DNA of 5,254 nucleotides from Rhodoferax sp. UBA5149 (GTDB taxonomy: Bacteria; Pseudomonadota; Gammaproteobacteria; Burkholderiales; Burkholderiaceae_C), in assembly GCF_002413825.1 (NCBI RefSeq), contig NZ_DHXT01000028.1, forward strand, positions 1,298 to 6,551. The letters are read 5' to 3'. Both the position numbers and the translations under genes were made by a program. Positions 1 through 4,801 of this stretch are shown piece by piece (the stretch's first letter is position 1; every line of letters starts with the position of its first letter). The notes beneath the pieces are model-generated. The model was given only the letters and a program-made list of their open reading frames with translations, made no database searches and was not told the origin of the DNA.

Positions 1-931
1 TGTCCAGGCGCTTCATGCCCGCGCCCTGATTGAGCAGACGCATCACGGCTGCCTCGCCATAGGTGGTGGGCAAGGTGGACAGACGCACATCAATAGTGTG
101 CTCTTTCAGACGCACGCTGAAACGGCCATCTTGCGGCAGGCGTTTTTCAGAAATATCAAGACCGGCCATCAGCTTGAGGCGCTGGGCCAGCGCGCCGCCA
201 ATGCGCTTGTCCGCCATGGTCTGGGTTTGCAGCACGCCATCCACCCGCACCCGTATTTGCAGCCCGGCTTCTTGCGGCTCGATGTGCACGTCCGACGCAC
301 CCACCTGCATGGCGTCTTCAAACAGCGACTGCAGCAGACGCACCACGGGTGCGCCCTCCAAGCCGACGGTGGCGGTGAGTTCACCGAAGTCAACCGCGTC
401 ACCCAGGTCTTTTTCCAGCGCCCGCGCCAGGCCACTGATCTCCTCGGTGCGCCGATAGAGCCGGTCAAACGCCAATGCCAACTGGCTTTCAGGCACCGCC
501 GCAATGGCAATCGGGCGCTTGAGCAGACGGGTCAGCTCATCAAAGGCAAATAAATCCAGCGGGTCGCCCAGGGCCACCAGCAAGGTGTCGCCCTTGTCTT
601 CCAGCACCAGCGCACGAAAACGTCGCGCTGCCGACTCAGGCAACAACCGCACGACATCGGCACGAAAGGGAAAAGTCTTGAGGTTGACAAACGGAATGCG
701 CAACTGCCGTGCCAGACCATTGGCCAGCAGTTCTTCGGTGATGATGCCGGTTTCAATCAGCAGCCGTCCGACCTTCTTGCCGGTTTGGCGCTGCAGCTCA
801 AGGGTTTGCTGCAGCTGCTCCTGCGAAATCAGACGCTGCTGTACCAGCACATCGCCCAGCCGCAGTTTCTCTGGCCGACCTGGCGCGGGGGGTGGACTGG
901 TCTGCACGGGAGAGGCTGCTGCCATGTTCAT
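1..931 (-). CDS. mshE: MshE-type pilus/secretion ATPase, N-terminal part (runs off left edge)
   Basis: GspE/PulE-family hexameric ATPase, by homology the cytoplasmic motor that powers assembly of MSHA-like type IV pili. I translated 310 codons from the minus strand; the 3' part lies outside the window. Residues 24-47 and 53-76 form two 24-residue MshEN motifs separated by 5 residues, which is the known c-di-GMP-binding arrangement: R24-L25-G26, L40, L44, Q47, then G55, G62, L69, L73, Q76. Residues 194-310 begin the ATPase core, with GASDVHIEP at 211-219, RVRVDGVL at 227-234 and RLPQDGR at 264-270. Walker A and B lie beyond the edge, so catalytic integrity cannot be judged. The ATG at 931 is chosen because an in-frame TGA sits one codon upstream and AGAGA lies 7 nt before it; an ATG at 925 is also possible. 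PilB or GspE are alternatives, but the sequence between the two domains (such as SLFEDAMQVGASD) fits MshE best. Confidence 0.8.
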   Translation of the reverse strand, partial: MNMAAASPVQTSPPPAPGRPEKLRLGDVLVQQRLISQEQLQQTLELQRQTGKKVGRLLIETGIITEELLANGLARQLRIPFVNLKTFPFRADVVRLLPESAARRFRALVLEDKGDTLLVALGDPLDLFAFDELTRLLKRPIAIAAVPESQLALAFDRLYRRTEEISGLARALEKDLGDAVDFGELTATVGLEGAPVVRLLQSLFEDAMQVGASDVHIEPQEAGLQIRVRVDGVLQTQTMADKRIGGALAQRLKLMAGLDISEKRLPQDGRFSVRLKEHTIDVRLSTLPTTYGEAAVMRLLNQGAGMKRLD

Positions 932-961
932 AGGTCATTCTCTGAGCAAAAAACTACAAAA

Positions 962-989
962 ATGATAGCACTCTATTCACTGATGACAG
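962..989 (-). promoter_or_regulatory. Candidate sigma-70 promoter for the mshE-like gene
   Basis: On the minus strand, CTGTCA (984-989, 4/6 to TTGACA) is followed after 16 nt by TATCAT (962-967, 5/6 to TATAAT). A TG one base upstream of the -10 makes it an extended -10 element. Transcription would start near 955, leaving a leader of about 25 nt before the ATG at 931. The rest of the 932-1049 spacer is AT-rich around 1001-1020 and shows no clear terminator for the preceding gene. Confidence 0.45.
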
Positions 990-1049
990 GGGTGGCAGGC
1001 GAATTTTAATGAAAATATTCTGCGTAGCCGCCGCTGCAGGCCCGACGCC

Positions 1050-1682
1050 TCAGTGCAAATGACGCGGCTTGCGCCCGCCGCCATGGCCGACACCGCCGTG
1101 ACCGCCACCCGAGCCACGTGGCGGCTTGCCAAGTTGCAGCGAACTCACCAGATCATCAAAACGCTGGCCGAACAACTTGTCGATTTCAGCCACCACACCG
1201 CCCAACTCAGCGCCGTCAAAATGGCGCTCCATCATGTTCACCACATCCTGCACCAGCAAGTCGCGTTGCACCTGCATGATGGCGGCGGGGTCCGGTCCGA
1301 CGAAGAGCATCACGAAATCATCCCGCGACTCCGCGTCCGACTCTTCGTCCTCGTCATCAAACTCGGCGTCGTAAAACGTGACTTCGATCGCCGCGCCGGC
1401 TTGCGCCAGCTCATTGAGGTTCATACACATCTCGTCAAGCACCTGGCGAAAATCGTCGTCGCCCGCCACCGTCCAGCACATCTGCAACAGGTGTTCCTGA
1501 GGGTCGAACTTGATGCCGGGTTCGTCTTCATAGGAGCTGCTGGCCGCATCCGCCAATGAGCGCGCACCGGCATACTTCCAGATCGGCTTGAGCGCCTCCT
1601 GAATCTGCTCAAAAACAACATCGGCGCGCAGGGCCACCTGGCCATGAACATGGATCTCAAAAGGGGCGTTATAGCGTGGCAT
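1050..1682 (-). CDS. Conserved hypothetical protein, acidic centre and Gly/His-rich tail
   Basis: A 210-aa soluble protein of unknown function. I have a faint, unchecked memory of similar N-termini (RYNAPFEIHVHG) in Comamonadaceae proteins carrying a DUF label, so it is probably a lineage-restricted family. No signal peptide or membrane segment is visible. Residues 1-105 look like a folded domain with aromatic and charged positions (W35, W70, F78). Residues 107-122 are strongly acidic (FDDEDEESD), 123-185 look alpha/beta, and 186-210 is a low-complexity Gly/His/Arg tail with histidines at 195, 200, 208 and 210. The tail could bind metal or nucleic acid, but that is a guess. The ATG at 1682 begins 16 nt after the CCA of the leucine tRNA; no Shine-Dalgarno is visible (CACTCACACAAC precedes the ATG), and the next methionine is residue 68. 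There is no terminator between the tRNA and this gene, so it is probably on the tail of the tRNA transcript. Its codon-level composition looks like its neighbours, so I see no sign of recent transfer. Confidence 0.8.
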   Translation of the reverse strand: MPRYNAPFEIHVHGQVALRADVVFEQIQEALKPIWKYAGARSLADAASSSYEDEPGIKFDPQEHLLQMCWTVAGDDDFRQVLDEMCMNLNELAQAGAAIEVTFYDAEFDDEDEESDAESRDDFVMLFVGPDPAAIMQVQRDLLVQDVVNMMERHFDGAELGGVVAEIDKLFGQRFDDLVSSLQLGKPPRGSGGGHGGVGHGGGRKPRHLH

Positions 1683-1698
1683 GTTGTGTGAGTGTACG

Positions 1699-1791
1699 TG
1701 GTGCCCGAGACCGGAATCGAACCGGTATGCCCGTTATTCACGAAGCGGCGGATTTTAAGTCCGATGTGTCTACCTATTTCACCACTCGGGC
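1699..1791 (-). tRNA. tRNA-Leu (anticodon UAA)
   Basis: The acceptor stem GCCCGAG (1791-1785) pairs perfectly with CTCGGGC (1709-1703). Discriminator A is at 1702 and CCA is encoded at 1701-1699. The T arm ACCGG-TTCGATT-CCGGT is perfect. The anticodon loop CTTAAAA places UAA at 1757-1755, so it reads UUA and, by wobble, UUG codons. The class II variable region is about 21 nt. Two oddities stand out: the top pair of the anticodon stem (27:43) is a U-C mismatch, and the variable arm pairs only weakly (about CCG with CGG). The gene ends the Gly-Gly-Cys-Leu cluster, at the place leuZ holds in the E. coli glyW-cysT-leuZ operon. Confidence 0.93.
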
Positions 1792-1807
1792 ACGGCTATC
1801 TATTGTG

Positions 1808-1843
1808 AAACAAAAAGGCCTCGACAGATCGACTGACGAGGCC
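1808..1843 (-). terminator. Terminator-like hairpin between tRNA-Cys and tRNA-Leu
   Basis: Read on the minus strand, GGCCTCG pairs with CGAGGCC (1843-1837 with 1823-1817). After a single mismatch, CAG pairs with CTG around a TCGAT loop. The stem is followed directly by TTTTTGTTT (1816-1808). This is a good intrinsic terminator by shape, yet it lies 16 nt before the 5' end of tRNA-Leu with no convincing promoter in between. Confidence 0.7.
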
Positions 1844-1872
1844 CATATGGCCAAAATGTAGCCTGGATTTTT

Positions 1873-1946
1873 TGGAGGCGCGACCCAGAGTCGAACTGGG
1901 CTAGACGGATTTGCAATCCGTTGCATAACCGATTTGCTATCGCGCC
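1873..1946 (-). tRNA. tRNA-Cys (anticodon GCA)
   Basis: The acceptor GGCGCGA (1946-1940) pairs with TCGCGCC (1883-1877). Discriminator U is at 1876, as is typical of cysteine tRNAs, and CCA is encoded at 1875-1873. The anticodon stem ACGGA/TCCGT encloses the loop TTGCAAA, with GCA at 1914-1912. Length is 71 nt plus CCA. It is third in the tRNA cluster, in the position of cysT in the E. coli glyW-cysT-leuZ operon. Confidence 0.96.
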
Positions 1947-1958
1947 AATTTTTCTTAC

Positions 1959-1987
1959 AAAAAAGGGAAGCACGAGCTTCCCTTTTT
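1959..1987 (-). terminator. Strong intrinsic terminator-like hairpin between tRNA-Gly and tRNA-Cys
   Basis: A perfect 11-bp inverted repeat (1960-1970 with 1977-1987) has a 6-nt loop. On the minus strand its core is GGGAAG-CTCGTG-CTTCCC followed by TTTTTT (1964-1959). It is symmetrical, so it could also act on plus-strand transcripts. Only 12 nt separate the T run from the tRNA-Cys 5' end, too few for a promoter. Either tRNA-Cys depends on read-through, or the hairpin has another job such as processing. Confidence 0.8.
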
Positions 1988-1992
1988 GAATT

Positions 1993-2068
1993 TGGAGCGG
2001 GAAAAGAGTCTCGAACTCTCGACCTCAACCTTGGCAAGGTTGCGCTCTACCAACTGAGCTATTCCCGC
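1993..2068 (-). tRNA. tRNA-Gly (anticodon GCC), copy with A7-U66
   Basis: The acceptor GCGGGAA (2068-2062) pairs with TTCCCGC (2003-1997). Discriminator U is at 1996 and CCA is encoded at 1995-1993. The anticodon loop TTGCCAA places GCC at 2035-2033, so it reads GGC and GGU. Length is 73 nt plus CCA. It matches the upstream glycine tRNA except for one acceptor pair, A7-U66 here against G7-C66 there. The last T-stem pair is a G-U wobble in both copies. Confidence 0.96.
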
Positions 2069-2106
2069 AAAAACTAAAAAACGAAACTCCATTTTGAATA
2101 ATGGAG
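2069..2106 (-). terminator. Terminator-like hairpin overlapping the 3' end of the first tRNA-Gly
   Basis: On the minus strand CTCCATT (2106-2100) pairs with AATGGAG (2093-2087) across a 6-nt loop, followed by TTTCGTTTTTTAG and a further TTTTT up to 2069. The upstream arm includes C72, the discriminator U73 and the CCA of the preceding tRNA-Gly, so this fold competes with the end of its acceptor stem. The final T run abuts the next tRNA, whose first base is 2068. Confidence 0.55.
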
Positions 2107-2177
2107 CGGGAGAAGAGTCTCGAACTCTCGACCTCAACCTTGGCAAGGTTGCGCTCTACCAACTGAGCTACTCCCGC
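2102..2177 (-). tRNA. tRNA-Gly (anticodon GCC), copy with G7-C66
   Basis: The acceptor GCGGGAG (2177-2171) pairs with CTCCCGC (2112-2106). Discriminator U is at 2105 and CCA is encoded at 2104-2102. The anticodon GCC is at 2144-2142. It is the first gene of the tRNA cluster, starting 14 nt after a perfect TATAAT box. It forms a tandem pair with the near-identical copy 33 nt downstream; the E. coli glyW-cysT-leuZ operon has only one glycine tRNA. Confidence 0.96.
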
Positions 2178-2191
2178 GTTTCAAGCCTTAA

Positions 2192-2197
2192 ATTATA
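2192..2197 (-). promoter_or_regulatory. -10 box of the tRNA cluster promoter
   Basis: A perfect TATAAT on the minus strand lies 14 nt before the first tRNA. A start near 2185 would leave a leader of about 8 nt, normal for a tRNA operon. No TTGACA-like -35 lies at 16-18 nt spacing: the sequence there is CCAAAA, inside the hairpin at 2209-2227. The promoter may therefore rely on an activator or on upstream DNA. It is the only convincing promoter seen in the tRNA cluster. Confidence 0.6.
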
Positions 2198-2208
2198 TCG
2201 CATTTATT

Positions 2209-2227
2209 CAGGCCTTTTGGCAGCCTG
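2209..2227 (-). terminator. Weak hairpin downstream of lon
   Basis: On the minus strand CAGGC pairs with GCCTG around a 9-nt loop, 10 nt after the lon stop codon. It is followed by AATAAATG rather than a T run, so it is a poor intrinsic terminator. It may only protect the lon mRNA 3' end, or lon transcripts may read into the tRNA cluster. Confidence 0.3.
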
Positions 2228-2237
2228 TGAAAAGCAT

Positions 2238-4679
2238 TCAGTGTTTAACCGACCCTGCCAGCTCAGGAGCAGACACCGTAGTCGCTGTCGCGGCAACCAC
2301 GACAGGCTCGTCCTCCGGCAAGGGCGTTGGCATTCTCTCCAGTGCAATTTCCAGCACCTTGTCAATCCAGCGCACCGGCACGATCTCAAGACCGTTTTTA
2401 ACGTTCTCGGGGATGTCCTGCAAGTCTTTGGCATTTTCCTCGGGGATCAACACCGTCTTGATGCCGCCGCGCAAGGCCGCCAGCAACTTTTCCTTCAGAC
2501 CGCCAATGGCGGTCACTTCCCCGCGTAAGGTAATTTCGCCGGTCATGGCAACATCACCGCGCACCGGAATACCCGTCATGGCCGAGACAAAAGCGGTCGT
2601 CATCGCCGCACCCGCACTGGGGCCGTCCTTGGGAGTGGCGCCATCAGGCACGTGGATATGAATATCTTTCTTTTCGAAGAATTCGTCCTTGATGCCCAAC
2701 CGACGTGAGCGGCTGCGCACCACGGTGCGCGCGGCCTCGACCGACTCCTTCATCACATCGCCCAGTGAACCGGTGCGCGTGATGATGCCTTTGCCGGGCA
2801 TCATGGCGGCTTCAATCGTCAGCAGATCGCCGCCCACCTCGGTCCAGGCCAGACCAACCACTTGACCCACCTGATTCATTTGTTCGGCGCGACCATAAGA
2901 GAACTTGCGAACACCGAGGTAATCGTTGAGATTCTCGGCCGTCACCTTGACCTGTGGCACCAGCTTCTTGAGCTGCAGGCCCTTCACCACCTTGCGGCAG
3001 ATTTTGGAGAGCTCCCGTTCCAGCGAACGCACCCCAGCCTCACGGGTGTAGTAGCGAACGATGTCACGTACCGCATCGTCGTTGACCAGCAACTCTTCTT
3101 CCTTGACGCCATTGTTTTTCAGCTGTTTGGGCAGCAAGAACTTGATAGCAATGTTGGTTTTTTCATCTTCGGTGTAACCGGACAGACGAATCACTTCCAT
3201 ACGGTCCAGCAACGCCGGAGGGATGTTCATCGAGTTCGAAGTCGCCACAAACATGACATCGCTCAGATCAAAATCAACCTCTACATAGTGGTCGCCAAAC
3301 TTGTGGTTTTGCTCCGGGTCCAGCACCTCCAGCAGCGCACTTGACGGGTCGCCGCGGAAGTCGGTTCCGAGCTTGTCAATTTCATCCAGCAGGAACAGCG
3401 GGTTGCGCGTGCCGACCTTGGACAGGCTTTGCAACACCTTGCCCGGCATCGCACCGATATAGGTACGACGGTGGCCGCGAATCTCCGCCTCGTCACGCAT
3501 GCCACCCAGGGCCATACGCACATACTTGCGCCCGGTGGCCTTGGCGATGGACTGCCCCAGCGAGGTCTTGCCGACGCCGGGAGGCCCGACCAGACACAAA
3601 ATGGGCGCCTTTACTTTTTCGACACGTTGTTGCACCGCAAGATACTCAAGAATGCGGTCTTTCACCTTGTCAAGACCGAAATGGTCTTCGTTGAGCACTT
3701 TCTCGGCATTGCCCAGATCGTGCTTGATCTTGGTCTTGCCCGCCCAGGGCAAACCGGTCAACACATCGATGTAGTTGCGCACCACGGTGGCTTCTGCCGA
3801 CATGGGGGACATCAGCTTGAGCTTCTTGAGCTCGCCCTCGGCCTTTTTCAGCGCCTCTTTGGGCATCTTGGCGGACTTGATCTTTTTCTCGATCTCGTCG
3901 ATGTCGGCACCCTCTTCACCTTCACCCAGCTCTTTCTGGATGGCTTTGACCTGTTCGTTCAGGTAGAAATCGCGCTGATTCTTTTCCATCTGTCGTTTGA
4001 CGCGACCACGGATTTTTTTGTCCACGTTCAGGATGTCGACTTCTCGCTCAATCTGCTCAAACAGGTTTTCAAGACGCTCTTTAACGCCCGCAAGGTCCAG
4101 CACCGCCTGCTTGTTATCCAGCTTCAGCGGCAAATGCGCTGCAATGGTGTCGGCCAGACGCCCCGCGTCATCGATGCTTGAAATGGACGTGAGGATCTCG
4201 GGCGGAATTTTCTTGTTGAGCTTGACGTACTGGTCAAATTGCTGCATCACGGCGCGACGCAAAGCCTCGATTTCACTGGCTTTGCCGCGGGGCTTGGCCT
4301 CCGGCTCAAGCTGCGCTTCAACCGGCGTAACGTTGGCTGAAAAATGCAGCTCGCCTTCTTCAATCTTGTTCACGCGCGCGCGCTGCTGGCCTTCGACCAG
4401 CACCTTGACCGTGCCATCGGGCAGCTTGAGCATTTGCAAGATGGTCGAGACACAACCGACATCAAACATGTCGGTAACCAGCGGATCGTCCTTGGCGGCG
4501 GCCTTCTGCGCCACCAGCATGATGCGTCGCTCAGACTCCATGGCGGCTTCCAGCGCTTTGATGCTCTTGGGTCTGCCCACAAAAAGCGGGATCACCATAT
4601 GCGGAAAAACAACCACGTCGCGCAAGGGCAACAATGGCAAATCAATGGGAATGGCAGGCAGTGGGGTATGACCAGACAT
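2238..4679 (-). CDS. lon: ATP-dependent protease Lon (LonA), complete
   Basis: An 813-aa cytosolic hexameric protease that unfolds and degrades damaged proteins and selected regulators. The N-terminal substrate-binding domain starts at LPLLPLRDVVVFPHMV (14-29), and a long charged helical linker spans about 200-300. The AAA+ module has Walker A GPPGVGKT at 365-372, Walker B LFLLDE at 428-433, sensor-1 N482, arginine finger R493 and sensor-2 R551. The S16 protease domain has the catalytic serine in PKDGPSAG (S688) and the lysine in GGLKEK (K731). The S688-K731 spacing of 43 equals that of E. coli S679-K722. All key residues are present. It is about 29 residues longer than the 784-aa E. coli protein; about 20 of these form an Ala/Val-rich C-terminal tail after the protease domain. 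The ATG at 4679 is supported by AAAAAGG 7 nt upstream. It lies behind clpX and has its own candidate heat-shock promoter. Confidence 0.99.
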   Translation of the reverse strand: MSGHTPLPAIPIDLPLLPLRDVVVFPHMVIPLFVGRPKSIKALEAAMESERRIMLVAQKAAAKDDPLVTDMFDVGCVSTILQMLKLPDGTVKVLVEGQQRARVNKIEEGELHFSANVTPVEAQLEPEAKPRGKASEIEALRRAVMQQFDQYVKLNKKIPPEILTSISSIDDAGRLADTIAAHLPLKLDNKQAVLDLAGVKERLENLFEQIEREVDILNVDKKIRGRVKRQMEKNQRDFYLNEQVKAIQKELGEGEEGADIDEIEKKIKSAKMPKEALKKAEGELKKLKLMSPMSAEATVVRNYIDVLTGLPWAGKTKIKHDLGNAEKVLNEDHFGLDKVKDRILEYLAVQQRVEKVKAPILCLVGPPGVGKTSLGQSIAKATGRKYVRMALGGMRDEAEIRGHRRTYIGAMPGKVLQSLSKVGTRNPLFLLDEIDKLGTDFRGDPSSALLEVLDPEQNHKFGDHYVEVDFDLSDVMFVATSNSMNIPPALLDRMEVIRLSGYTEDEKTNIAIKFLLPKQLKNNGVKEEELLVNDDAVRDIVRYYTREAGVRSLERELSKICRKVVKGLQLKKLVPQVKVTAENLNDYLGVRKFSYGRAEQMNQVGQVVGLAWTEVGGDLLTIEAAMMPGKGIITRTGSLGDVMKESVEAARTVVRSRSRRLGIKDEFFEKKDIHIHVPDGATPKDGPSAGAAMTTAFVSAMTGIPVRGDVAMTGEITLRGEVTAIGGLKEKLLAALRGGIKTVLIPEENAKDLQDIPENVKNGLEIVPVRWIDKVLEIALERMPTPLPEDEPVVVAATATTVSAPELAGSVKH

Positions 4680-4686
4680 GGGAAGA

Positions 4687-4693
4687 CCTTTTT
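4687..4693 (-). promoter_or_regulatory. Ribosome binding site of lon
   Basis: AAAAAGG on the minus strand ends 7 nt before the ATG at 4679. This fixes the lon start at the first methionine of the reading frame. Confidence 0.7.
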
Positions 4694-4705
4694 GTTACCT
4701 GTTTA

Positions 4706-4733
4706 ATATGGATAAGAAGTGCGGATTTTCAAC
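4706..4733 (-). promoter_or_regulatory. Candidate heat-shock (sigma-32) promoter of lon
   Basis: On the minus strand, GTTGAAA (4733-4727) matches the sigma-32 -35 consensus CTTGAAA at 6 of 7 bases. After 13 nt comes ATCCATAT (4713-4706), which keeps CC-AT-n-T of the -10 consensus CCCCATnT. A start near 4699 would give a leader of about 20 nt containing the ribosome binding site. The same DNA also reads as a weaker sigma-70 pair (TTGAAA, 18 nt, TATTAA). Lon is a classical sigma-32 regulon member in E. coli, which supports the reading. It is unproven here. Confidence 0.55.
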
Positions 4734-4774
4734 CCGCAATTGATTATTGCCCGGCCAAGAGGGCCTCAAAGTTG

Positions 4775-4797
4775 AATAAACGCCCGCAAAGACGGGC
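4775..4797 (-). terminator. Candidate terminator after clpX
   Basis: On the minus strand GCCCG (4797-4793) pairs with CGGGC (4786-4782), plus an inner T-G wobble, around a CTTT loop, followed by GTTTATT. The stem is short and the T run is broken, so termination is probably partial and some clpX transcripts may continue into lon. Confidence 0.45.
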
Positions 4798-4801
4798 CAA
4801 A

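Noticed and set aside
98..965. Several plus-strand open frames of 130-153 codons and short minus-strand frames
   Set aside because: All overlap the continuous minus-strand mshE-like frame, which has clear domain matches. They are shadows in other frames.
1001..1020. AT-rich inverted repeat in the spacer before the mshE-like gene, considered as a terminator or operator
   Set aside because: The stem is all A-T apart from one pair, has a bulge and no GC core, and lies a little far upstream to serve clearly as an UP element.
1053..1559. Plus-strand open frame of 168 codons opposite the unknown 210-aa gene
   Set aside because: The minus-strand frame has a plausible protein composition, a coherent start after the tRNA and resemblance to Comamonadaceae proteins. 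The plus-strand product is His/Val/Leu-rich shadow sequence.
1774..2146. Short minus-strand frames of 63 and 87 codons across the tRNA region
   Set aside because: They are translations of tRNA genes and spacers, and the shared MPRLRSRVRDS start comes from the duplicated tRNA-Gly.
1993..2177. Tandem tRNA-Gly copies as the attachment-site duplication of an integrated element
   Set aside because: Only 33 nt separate the copies, no integrase or cargo is present, and both copies are complete, so plain tandem duplication is simpler.
3429..4181. Plus-strand open frame of 250 codons opposite lon
   Set aside because: It lies wholly antisense to the AAA+ and linker region of lon, has low-complexity Leu/His composition and no recognisable domain. 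It is a shadow of a GC-biased gene.
4753..4765. GGCC-AAGAG-GGCC inverted repeat in the clpX-lon spacer
   Set aside because: GGCC is self-complementary and common in GC-rich DNA. The four-base stem has no T run, and the hairpin at 4782-4797 explains termination better.
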